This document shows positions 56,319-64,000 of a stretch of 64,000 bases of DNA, in pieces. The notes under the pieces are model-generated. The model did no database searches. It saw only the letters and a list, made by a program, of their open reading frames with translations, and had not been told where the DNA came from. Each line of letters opens with the position of its first letter. Position 1 is the first letter of the stretch. The position numbers were made by a program, and so were the translations under genes. Origin of the DNA: Eutypella sp. D-1. Lineage: Eukaryota; Ascomycota; Sordariomycetes; Xylariales; Diatrypaceae. Location: contig JAJTTP010000003.1 of assembly GCA_023313575.1 (NCBI GenBank), positions 1,860,001 through 1,924,000 of the forward strand. The letters run 5' to 3'.

Positions 56319-58067
56319 ATGGGGAAGGGCACGGATAAGCTCTACATCACGCACTCCGAGTGGTCGTCCTCTGATGCGTTCACCGCGAGTACCGGCGCCC
56401 GATCGCGGGGGGCTGGCGCGTCCTTTCGTCGTTTGCCCTTCAACTTTTGCGCTGCAAGCCTGCAACCCTTCAAAAATCCCGTGTGTACCCCGGAAGGGAC
56501 GATATTCGACGTCGAGGTCATTGGGAAGTGGCTTGAGGACCATAAGACGAACCCGGTCAATGGCGAGTCACTCGCCGCGCGCGACCTCATCAAGCTCAAC
56601 TTCGCCCGCAACGGCGATGTCGACGGTAGCGACGCCGCGGCTGGCGACAGAAAGGGGGATCTGATCGACCCTGTCACCTTCAAAGTTTTCACCGATAACA
56701 CCCATATTGTCGCCATTAGGCACGGCACCTATGCCAATGTCTTCGCCTACGAGACGGTCGAGAGGATGAACATCAAGGCTAAGATGTGGCGGGACTTGCT
56801 CGACGACAAGGAGTTTGGCCGGTCCGACATCATCACCCTGCAGGATCCGCAGAACGCCGCCTCCCGGGACCTGAGCCAGTTCAAATACCTGAAGGAGGGC
56901 GAGGACGCTCTGCTGACGAGAGAGCAGGAGCAGGAGAGGAAAGAGGGAAACGTGAACATCAGTGCCCTCGGGCGCGTAGGCGACAAGGTCCTCAGGGCGA
57001 AAGAGGCCGTTGAAAGGGCGAGGCGAGAGCGCGAGGCAGGCGGGGATGTCAATCGTTCATCGTCGTCTAAAGCGCTCGCCAAATCATCCTCGGCCGCGAC
57101 AGGCCTCGCGAAGCAATCGATGATCCAGGACAAGAAGACGCCCTACAACGCGGCGGCATACACCACGGGGCGGGCGGCGGCGAGTTTCACGAGCACGGGC
57201 TTGACGCCCGAGACGAGCGGTGAGCGCGCCGTCCTGACCGACGAGGAGTACATGCTCAAGCCGAAGAGGGTGAAGATCAAGGGGTACGCGCGCATCGAGA
57301 CGAACCTGGGCGACCTGAACATCGAGCTGCAGACCGAGTACGCGCCGCGGGCGGTGTGGAACTTCGTGCGGCTGGCGCAGACCGGCTACTACCGGGGCGT
57401 TGCGTTCCACCGGAACATCAAGAACTTCATGATCCAGGGCGGGGACCCGACGGGGACGGGGCGCGGGGGCCAGAGCATCTGGGGCAAGAACTTCCAGGAC
57501 GAGTTCGACGGCCCGCTGACGCACGACGCGCGCGGCGTCCTCAGCATGGCGAACAAGGGCAAGAACACCAACTCGAGCCAGTTCTTCGTGACCTACCGCC
57601 CCGCGAAGCACCTGGACCGGAAGCACACGATCTTCGGCAAGGTAGTGGGCGGGCTCGACGTGCTGGCCAAGATGGAGGCCGTGCCCACGGACGGCTCCGA
57701 CCGCCCGCTCAACAAGATCGTCATCCGCGAAGTCGTCGTCTACGTCGACCCTTTCGAGGAGTTCCAGCGCCAGAAGTCCGAGCGCGATCGCGCCGCCGAG
57801 GCTCGCGCGGACGTCGAGCGCCGCGGCGGCGCTGACGACGACCGCCTCACTTGGACCGGCAAGCGCGTCCGTCGCGACGGCACCGTTGAGCAGGGCGCCG
57901 GTCCCGACGCCGCCGTCGGTAAGTACCTCACGGCGGCCGCCACCCGGCCCAAGGGCGGCGACGAGGTCGTTGAAGAGCTGCTCGACGTGGACACCTGGGA
58001 GGGCCAGCAGCCCGCCAAGAAGAAGGTGAAGGCGGCGGGCGGTTTCGGGAACTTCGATAGCTGGTGA
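56319..58067 (+). CDS. U-box cyclophilin, PPIL2/Cyp60 type peptidyl-prolyl isomerase
   Basis: This is a nuclear spliceosome-associated cyclophilin carrying a U-box (E3-type) fold. It is a single exon of 582 aa. The start MGKGTDKLYITHSEWSSSDA is the family signature. A U-box-like region follows (about 35-110, NPVCTPEGTIFDVEVIGKWL) with a second half-module (DPVTFKVFTDNTHIVAIRHG). The middle is charged and coiled. The cyclophilin domain (about 325-490) has AFHRNIKNFMIQGGDPTGTG with the catalytic Arg, then LSMANKGKNTNSSQFFVTY. The position of CypA Trp121 is His (AKHLDRKHTIFG), which fits weak cyclosporin binding. The C-terminal tail ends FGNFDSW, typical of these proteins. The gene is convergent with NDUFAF7. 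Confidence 0.96.
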   Translation: MGKGTDKLYITHSEWSSSDAFTASTGARSRGAGASFRRLPFNFCAASLQPFKNPVCTPEGTIFDVEVIGKWLEDHKTNPVNGESLAARDLIKLNFARNGDVDGSDAAAGDRKGDLIDPVTFKVFTDNTHIVAIRHGTYANVFAYETVERMNIKAKMWRDLLDDKEFGRSDIITLQDPQNAASRDLSQFKYLKEGEDALLTREQEQERKEGNVNISALGRVGDKVLRAKEAVERARREREAGGDVNRSSSSKALAKSSSAATGLAKQSMIQDKKTPYNAAAYTTGRAAASFTSTGLTPETSGERAVLTDEEYMLKPKRVKIKGYARIETNLGDLNIELQTEYAPRAVWNFVRLAQTGYYRGVAFHRNIKNFMIQGGDPTGTGRGGQSIWGKNFQDEFDGPLTHDARGVLSMANKGKNTNSSQFFVTYRPAKHLDRKHTIFGKVVGGLDVLAKMEAVPTDGSDRPLNKIVIREVVVYVDPFEEFQRQKSERDRAAEARADVERRGGADDDRLTWTGKRVRRDGTVEQGAGPDAAVGKYLTAAATRPKGGDEVVEELLDVDTWEGQQPAKKKVKAAGGFGNFDSW

Positions 58068-58465
58068 GAGTGGTGGTACAGGATGTAAAGAAAAAAGAAG
58101 TGTGTATAAAAATTGCATTGCGTGGCGTTTTGGCGATACCCCCAGGGCCCTTCATTTTGTTGCAGGGCATTTTTTTCGATATAGATTAGCCAACTTACTA
58201 GAAACATCTATCTACCAGTCACCTTTTTTAAGCGCTTTTCTAACAGGTGGATAGTTCGGCCAGTCTCAAGTTGTGTAAAGGTTTCCTGCATGGCCCCAGC
58301 CATTATTACCCTCTATATATCATTGTACAGGTGGAAGAAGATATGATGAATGTCCTTTTATCTATGCTTAAACCCTATCCCCAGCCCCCACTCCCCCTTA
58401 TTCCAGATTCTGCTCCTCCCGCTCTCACGCTCGCGCTTCAAAATATACTTCCCATCGCACAATAC
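58068..58465. other. Short spacer between convergent genes
   Basis: About 400 bp separate the PPIL2 and NDUFAF7 stop codons. It is AT-rich with pyrimidine runs; no gene is seen. It must carry both 3' untranslated regions. Confidence 0.7.
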
Positions 58466-60265
58466 TCAAGCAACGACGTCGCCGCCGAAGCCCACCGGCC
58501 TCCGCCTCCCGTCATTCTCGGGTAGGATGGCGAGGGCCTTGTAGATCCTGCCCATACCATCAGGACCGCGGTCGACGAGGCGCTTCCAGGCGCGCTCGAT
58601 CTCGGCGGCCCTCTCTTCCCCCTCGGCGCCGCCGCCGAGTCTCTCACGGACCATGCGGACCAGCATCTCGGCGCGCTGGCGGATGCCCATGGCCTCGAGG
58701 AAGGTGGCCTGCTCGACGGGACCGTGGACCTCGACGCCGGAGCTGGCGCGGATGGCGGCATCGGCGATGGCGACGAAGTCCACGTCGGCGCTGAGGTCGA
58801 CGCGGCCCGGCTCCGAGAACGGGCTCACGCGCCGGTGGCGCCGGATGCCGCGGAGCGTGTTAGCGGGCACGGTGTCGGCGGGTCCGTAGTCGAGGATGAG
58901 GGCGGCGCCCGCGGGCCGCGGTTTCGGGTGCTGCGCCGACCCGCCGATGCGCGTCGCGAAGTCCGCCGCGTACAGCACCGCGTCCGGACACACCTCGATC
59001 AGCGCGCCCGGCGTCGACCGCAGCGCCCGGTACCGCGCCGACGACTCCGGCACGTACAGCGCGTGCCGCGTCGCCGTGGGGCTCAAGGTCATCTGGAACT
59101 CGGGCACGGGGGCGCCGTCGTGCCGCTCCGCCGCCGGCGTGCCGAGGTCCGCGTGCGTTGTGCCGGGCGGTGTGGGCGAGACCACCATCTCGCGCCACTG
59201 GAGGGTGGTGGAGTTCGTGTTGGAGGAGGCGGAGCGCGGGCTGCCGCTCGCGGTGGCCGCGTGCCGGGTCGGCGGCACCTCGACGACCTGGAAGGCGTGG
59301 ATCGGCAGCGCGTCGAAGAACTCGTGCGCCACGATGAAGGGCATCTTTTCCGACCCCTGCGGGATCGACTTGATGCCCTCCGTCCACACGATCGGGATGT
59401 CCGAGTACTTGCACTGGCAGTGGAAGCCCTCTTTAGACTCCTTTATCACGGCGTCCTCGCCGCAGAGCCGGTCCTTCTGCGTCGCGCGCAGCTCCTTGCT
59501 AGCCTCCACCATATAGACAGCCTCAATACTAGAGGCCATATCCTTAAAATTGCGTATGGTCTACGGCGCGCGACGTCAGCGGGTGATCATCATCGACACA
59601 GGATAGGCATCCCCCCTTTCAAAGAGAAGGGGAGGAGGGCAGAAACAGAAAAGGATACGAACTCGTAATATGTCGTCCATCAGGGTGCCCCTGCCCGGGC
59701 CGACCTCGATCAGCTCAACGCCGCGCTTGGGGCTGCCCTGGGACATCCATTCGGCGACGAACCAGATGCCGATCAGCTCACCGAAGATCTGGGATATCTC
59801 GGGCGAGGTAATGAAGTCACCCCTTTGACCGAACTGGTCACGGTCCTTCTCGAGGGCCCCCGTGTAATACCCGCCAACGTCTGAAGTGAGACACATGCGC
59901 ATGTAACTGGCAAGGGGTATAGGACCAGTAGTCTATGATTTTATTGGTTAGAATAGGATACACACATATTATATCGTCACATCCTACGTGGCATGGCCGC
60001 ATGGATGCAAGAGGCACCAGGGTTGGAAAGCAAGGGAAGAACATACATTAATGGCCTCTGTCAGTCGTTTTGCCAGTGGTGTCGTCCATTGTCTCTCCTC
60101 TTCCCCCCTCGCCGCAGTGGCCGAAAACCCCCTGACTGGGGTCCGCGGTATAAAAGAGCCGTGGTGGCTTAAAGCTGGAGTTGTAGCTGGGGCTGTTCTT
60201 AGCCTACCAGGGGTTGGATAATTCTTGAGCCCATTACGGGCTATTCGAAGAGCAGCTCGTCTCAT
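58466..60265 (-). CDS. NDUFAF7: NDUFAF7/MidA, mitochondrial complex I assembly arginine methyltransferase
   Basis: This SAM-dependent enzyme symmetrically dimethylates an Arg of the 49-kDa complex I subunit during assembly. Three exons: 60265-60047, 59932-59663 and 59560-58466, giving 527 aa. The N-terminus [20 protein letters not shown] with [10 protein letters not shown] is a mitochondrial presequence. Spliced signatures are [40 protein letters not shown], the SAM motif [36 protein letters not shown] and [20 protein letters not shown]. Intron 2 uses a rare GTTCGT donor and rejoins [12 protein letters not shown]. The region around 330-375 carries a Ser/Thr-rich insert. Filamentous fungi, unlike budding yeast, have complex I. 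The gene is divergent from the kinase gene at 60982. Confidence 0.96.
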
Positions 60266-60981
60266 CCTAGGCAGGCCAATTTTTGAAGTTAGAAGTCAAT
60301 GGAATAAATTGAAAAGGTTTTCATGTCATGTCTAAAGAATTGATTTAAAACTTGGAGGAGAGTGGGAAGGCAAATATAAAGAATGGAAAATTAAGGAGAA
60401 GGGGTTCAAGACTTTAGAGTAGTTGACTGTTGAGTGATCTTCCTCCACCCCCCCTGGAAATTCGGGTCAAGTTTGCCCACAGGTGAAGCTGTTAAGCTGT
60501 TAATTGTTCACTGAGGTAACTGAGCTCTGATAAGTAATCGTTTATCTACTGGCCTAAGCGTTCTCCAATTTAACCTTAAGGTGCTACCTGGGCAGCTAGG
60601 TAATAGACAGCAAATAGCTACCTAGAGCTAGCTACATACAAGTACACTCCAGCAGCAATTAGGGGCCCATCATATTTGGAAGTTGCACCTCAATACAAAA
60701 ATTATATGATATTGTTGTTATATACATATTACGTATTATTGAAGTACACAGCTGTACGCATCACATCGATAAATTCATATTTATTTATTTACTTTATTTT
60801 TAATTTATTCCCGGTTTTGTAGACAAGTAATTATTACCCGTGGACATCCCCAGTATCGAAGAAATCCATCAACACCCCATATGACAACACACCAACATAA
60901 CATTTACACGTACCCGACGTCACCCTAACACTAAAGCCACCAGTCTAGATAACAGCCTTTGCGCGTGCGAAACAAATCACA
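60266..60981. promoter_or_regulatory. Divergent promoter region NDUFAF7 / CDK11-type kinase
   Basis: This 716-bp head-to-head spacer becomes very AT-rich between 60660 and 60830, including TATTTATTTACTTTATTTTT-like DNA. No gene is seen. Confidence 0.65.
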
Positions 60982-62481
60982 ATGGCAGGAAAGTCCCGCT
61001 GGGCGGACACGGAGGAAGATGCAGAGCTGCAGGCCAAATTAAAGCGGGAGAAAGAAGAGAAGAAGCGCCTGAGGGCTGAGAAAACCCGGAAAGCGGAAGA
61101 AGAGCGGCGGAAACAAAAAGAAGCCGAGGAGGCGGCGCGAAATACACAGGCTTCACAATCAGTGGACGATGATGATAACGACGCCGACCGACCGCCGGCT
61201 GCCAAGCGGCGGAAGATCACACCTGAGAGAGGCCAGGACAACAACGAAGGGGACGACACCGACGGATCCAAGACGAAGACTACGGCGGGCGAAAGCGCGA
61301 AGCTCCTACGCTTTGAGGCACCGCGGGCGACCTGGGGCCGCGCGCGCAGCGTCGAGAATTACGACAAATTAAACGATATCGAGGAGGGCGCCTACGGGTG
61401 GGTAGCGCGTGCGCGGGAGTTACGCACCGGTCGCGTCGTGGCTCTCAAGCGCCTGAAGATCGACGACGCGACAGGCGGCAGCCGAGCGGGCCTGCCTGAG
61501 ACGGGGCTGCGAGAGATCCAGATTCTAAAGGATTGCTCGCATCGGAACGTAGTAGAGCTCGTGGAAGTGGTAGTAGGCGACGGCGACCTTGCGAAGAGGA
61601 GGGGGGCCAGTAACGAGCGCATCGAGAACATATTTTTGGTGCTCGAGTTCCTCGAACATGATATTAAGAGCATCCTCGAGGATATGCCTGAGCCGTTTCT
61701 CGCGTCCGAGGTTAAAGCCCTCCTCTCACAACTCGCGTCAGGTGTCGCATACCTGCATGACCACTGGGTGTTGCACCGCGACCTCAAGACCTCGAATTTA
61801 CTCCTCAACAACCGGGGCCGGCTCAAGATCGCCGACTTCGGCATGGCCCGGTATTGTGGTGACCCGCCACCTAAATTGACGCCCCTCGTCGTTACTTTGT
61901 GGTACCGCGCGCCCGAGCTGCTGCTTGGGACGCGCGAGTACGGCGCCGCCGTCGACATGTGGAGTGTCGGCTGCATCTTCGGCGAGCTCCTCACCCGCGA
62001 GCCCCTACTGCAGGGTAGCAACGAAGTAGACCAGGTCACGCGTATCTTCGAGCTCTGTGGCTTGCCAACCGACGAGTCGTGGCCTGGCTTTCGGCGTCTG
62101 CCGAACGTGCGGTCCCTGCGCCTACCAGCATCCAAACCACCGTCCGCCACCGGCTCCGTCATCCGCGCCCGCTTCCCGCTCCTGACTACCGCCGGCTGCG
62201 CCCTGTTGACTGGCCTACTGTCGCTCAACCCGGACCGTAGGCCCACTGCCAAGCAGATGCTCGATCACGAATACTTCCGACAGGATCCACGGCCTAAGCA
62301 CGAGGCGCTGTTCCCCACATTCCCGAGCAAGGCCGGCCAGGAGCGCCGACGCAGGCGCGAGACCCCCAACGCCCCTGTCAGAGGCCAGGCTGCCGATCTG
62401 GGGCCGCTCGACTTCAGCGGTGTGTTTGCCGGCCGCGAGAAAGAGGAGAGGGGTGGCGGCTTCTCCCTGAGGATGGTGTAA
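60982..62481 (+). CDS. ppk23: Cyclin-dependent kinase, CDK11 (PITSLRE)/Ppk23 type
   Basis: This Ser/Thr kinase of the CDK10/CDK11 branch resembles fission-yeast Ppk23 and acts in transcription and splicing control. It is a single exon of 499 aa. The N-terminal 115 residues are charged and coiled (ELQAKLKREKEEKKRLRAEK), with a bipartite-type basic cluster AAKRRKI. The kinase domain (about 125-430) has EEGAYGWVARA (Gly loop), VALKRLK (Lys), PETGLREIQIL in the place of PITSLRE, HRDLKTSNLLL, DFGMARYCGDPPPKLTPLVV and TLWYRAPELLLG. All catalytic residues are present. The Thr in LVVTLWYRAPE is the activation-loop site. The C-terminus is basic then short. The cyclin partner is not in this window. Confidence 0.95.
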   Translation: MAGKSRWADTEEDAELQAKLKREKEEKKRLRAEKTRKAEEERRKQKEAEEAARNTQASQSVDDDDNDADRPPAAKRRKITPERGQDNNEGDDTDGSKTKTTAGESAKLLRFEAPRATWGRARSVENYDKLNDIEEGAYGWVARARELRTGRVVALKRLKIDDATGGSRAGLPETGLREIQILKDCSHRNVVELVEVVVGDGDLAKRRGASNERIENIFLVLEFLEHDIKSILEDMPEPFLASEVKALLSQLASGVAYLHDHWVLHRDLKTSNLLLNNRGRLKIADFGMARYCGDPPPKLTPLVVTLWYRAPELLLGTREYGAAVDMWSVGCIFGELLTREPLLQGSNEVDQVTRIFELCGLPTDESWPGFRRLPNVRSLRLPASKPPSATGSVIRARFPLLTTAGCALLTGLLSLNPDRRPTAKQMLDHEYFRQDPRPKHEALFPTFPSKAGQERRRRRETPNAPVRGQAADLGPLDFSGVFAGREKEERGGGFSLRMV

Positions 62482-63084
62482 CGACAGCAATATATACTAC
62501 GGCCTGAGCGAAGCGATTCGCGGTTTCTGAAATGATACAGTCTCGCCATTTACGCAGGGGCCACTTAGAGACAGCGGGGCCAGGTGCTCAGAGACTTATT
62601 TATATCTGGAATGTGTGTGTGGCATTAGGCTATGTAATATATGTAGGAAGGGACCGTCCATAGTCGTTAAAAACTCCCATGCAAAATAAATACGGCTGTA
62701 TAAATGATACCCAAGCAAAAATCTTTTTCAACCCACGCCATTTAGTTCGTGAATCCCTCCCCTCCCTGGTCGTCGTCAAACACGTCGGGCGTTGGTGGAA
62801 GTGTTTGCTGAAACGATGGTTCAACGCCTTCCTGATAAAGCCCACACAGCAAGTAATCCTTGGCCGGTTTATTATACGACGGCGAGTCGTTAGCCGCGGA
62901 CTCCTCAATTACCTCATGCCTTCCTTCTTATCTTCCTTCCCAAGTTATATATCATAGAAGTGGGAGCGGGAAAGTGAGGAAATGCAGCCTCCAACATCAC
63001 AAGCCGTCCAGTAGATAAGGTAGGTGGTGGGTAAGTCATATGTTTTCGGTGGTGTAGGTTTTGTGAACATGTGCTCATCCTCAC
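62482..63084. other. Spacer between convergent genes, no gene seen
   Basis: About 600 bp lie between the kinase stop and the stop of the last gene. A GT repeat occurs near 62612-62620. Two overlapping 92-codon frames on opposite strands (62630-62957) have no recognisable domain. Confidence 0.6.
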
Positions 63085-64000
63085 TCATAGTAGTCCGGCA
63101 AAGCCGACGACGTACCAGGTGAAGCTCAAGACGGTGATGAGGGACATGGAAAGGGCGAAGCCGAGGGCACCGCGGTCGAGGTCGCCGGGGGCGGCGCTGC
63201 AGGTGACGCAGTCCCACTCAGAGAGGTTCTGGTAGGGCTGTTTGGCGTAGAGGCCGAAGATGAAGCCGTCGAAGGGGGCGAGGTAGCCGGCCTCGGCGGT
63301 GCCGGTGGGGCTGCCGTCGGCGTCGTAGATGAGGAGGGTATACTGCTCGGTCAGCAGGCGCTGGTCGACGGCCTTGCGCTGGTACGCCGCCGTGTCCCAC
63401 GTGAAGGTCGCCTGTGGCTCGTACGTCATGTTCTGCGTCAGCGTCCACGTCGCCGACGCTACCGAGCACGACACCAACACGTCGATCGCCGTCGGCTTCC
63501 CTTGCACGGACGTGTAGTTCCACGCCCACGTGATCGGCGTCGGCGCCTCGATCTTGTACAGCTGCGACCCGTCCGTCAGCGCCGGCGTCACCATCGCCAC
63601 GCCGCCCGCCCCGTCCTCCGCCGGGAACGTCTTGTGCTTCGTCGCCGTTGTCTTGCTCCCCTTTGCCTTGTCCGTTTCCGACCCCGTCTCCTTTGCCGTA
63701 TCCGTCGTCCGGCCCCCAGTGTTCAGATTCGTCGTCTCCGGCGGGTCCGTCGTCTTTTTGTCATCCTCCTTCGTTGTCGTTGCATCATTGTTCGAGTCGT
63801 CAGTCGGGGTGGCCGTGGGGGAGTCCCCATCTGTCGGCGTAGGTTCGGCTGCTATTGTTTTAGCCTCTAGTTAGTCATCCCCACGTTGCTTTTTTTTTCT
63901 TAATGAGTATGACTAGAGCCTCGACTCCAGACGGGATCACGTACAGTTGTCCCCGCCGTTGTCGTCCTGCCGCACCACGAGGGAATCGGCTTCCGGTAAC
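63085..64000 (-). CDS. DUF7137-like cell-surface/membrane protein (5' truncated)
   Basis: Two exons are visible, 64000-63945 and 63851-63085; the start lies outside the window. The intron has a GTACGT donor, a GACTAAC branch site and an AATAG acceptor. It joins LPEADSLVVRQDDNGGDN to SAEPTPTDGDSPTATPTDDS. A nearer acceptor (CTAG, at 63870) would create an in-frame stop. About 274 residues are seen. A Thr/Ser/Asp-rich stalk is followed by a folded domain (about visible residues 95-250) with ITWAWNYTSV, CSVASATWTL and GFIFGLYAKQPYQNLSEWDC. A C-terminal hydrophobic segment, ALSMSLITVLSFTWYVVGFA, is a transmembrane helix or GPI-type tail. I know this pattern from ascomycete proteins labelled DUF7137; the role is unknown. 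A wall- or membrane-exposed location is inferred. Confidence 0.85.

Noticed and set aside
57084..58118. 344-codon frame antisense to the U-box cyclophilin gene
   Set aside because: It is a mirror of GC-rich, C-ending codons on the coding strand. The sense protein is clearly conserved, and the antisense one is Val/Leu/Asp-biased without motifs.
60660..60830. AT-rich block as a possible RIP-mutated transposon relic
   Set aside because: It is under 200 bp, has no repeat partner in the window and no transposase remnants. It fits a promoter/leader region better.
62630..62957. Overlapping 92-codon frames on both strands
   Set aside because: They have no domain, no splice partners and a location in the 3' spacer of two convergent genes.

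Overview
This window is nuclear DNA from a filamentous ascomycete, most likely a Sordariomycete. The evidence is short GT-AG introns (about 50-300 bp) with CTAAC/CTGAC branch sites, GC-rich coding exons in AT-richer and microsatellite-rich spacers, and families known from Pezizomycotina (DUF7702-like and DUF7137-like proteins, an acidic unknown, a Gln-rich unknown). Genus cannot be read from the sequence. I resolved 19 protein genes, two of them cut by the window edges. I saw no tRNA, rRNA, transposon, CRISPR array or secondary-metabolite backbone gene.

Layout. 1-2012 (+) Gln-rich conserved unknown (5' end missing); 3609-4885 (+) EFM4-type lysine methyltransferase; 5787-8188 (-) PP2A scaffold subunit A; 10824-12973 (+) cytosolic Phe-tRNA synthetase beta; 14261-17211 (-) myotubularin PI3P phosphatase; 18678-19573 (+) ribosomal protein uS3; 22905-24716 (-) NIPA-type Mg transporter; 29324-32113 (-) acidic unknown; 33880-35722 (+) delta-COP; 36331-39080 (+) APC4; 39336-41871 (-) peroxisomal acyl-CoA synthetase ending in SKL; 43222-44380 (-) KTI12; 45286-46843 (-) mitochondrial alcohol dehydrogenase; 49011-50353 (-) DUF7702-like membrane protein; 53031-55092 (-) PTM1/TMEM87-type protein; 56319-58067 (+) U-box cyclophilin (PPIL2 type); 58466-60265 (-) NDUFAF7; 60982-62481 (+) CDK11/Ppk23 kinase; 63085-64000 (-) DUF7137-like secreted/membrane protein (5' end missing).

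This is a core housekeeping region covering translation, trafficking, cell cycle, splicing and mitochondria, not a functional cluster. Genes occupy a little over half of the window. Five head-to-head pairs share promoters: PP2A-A/FRS1, YMR1/RPS3, acidic unknown/delta-COP, PTM1/PPIL2 and NDUFAF7/CDK11. Two spacers are very long and empty: 3.3 kb between the convergent RPS3 and NIPA genes, and 4.6 kb upstream of NIPA.

Three signals stand out beyond the genes. First, the palindrome TACCTAGGTA occurs at least 12 times exactly, always between genes, where about 0.06 would be expected by chance. Second, five genes have first coding exons of only 3 to 23 nt. Third, alternative targeting is possible for the alcohol dehydrogenase (two in-frame starts) and for the SKL-ending synthetase (splice-donor-like bases inside the SKL codons). 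No obviously undescribed multi-gene system was found.
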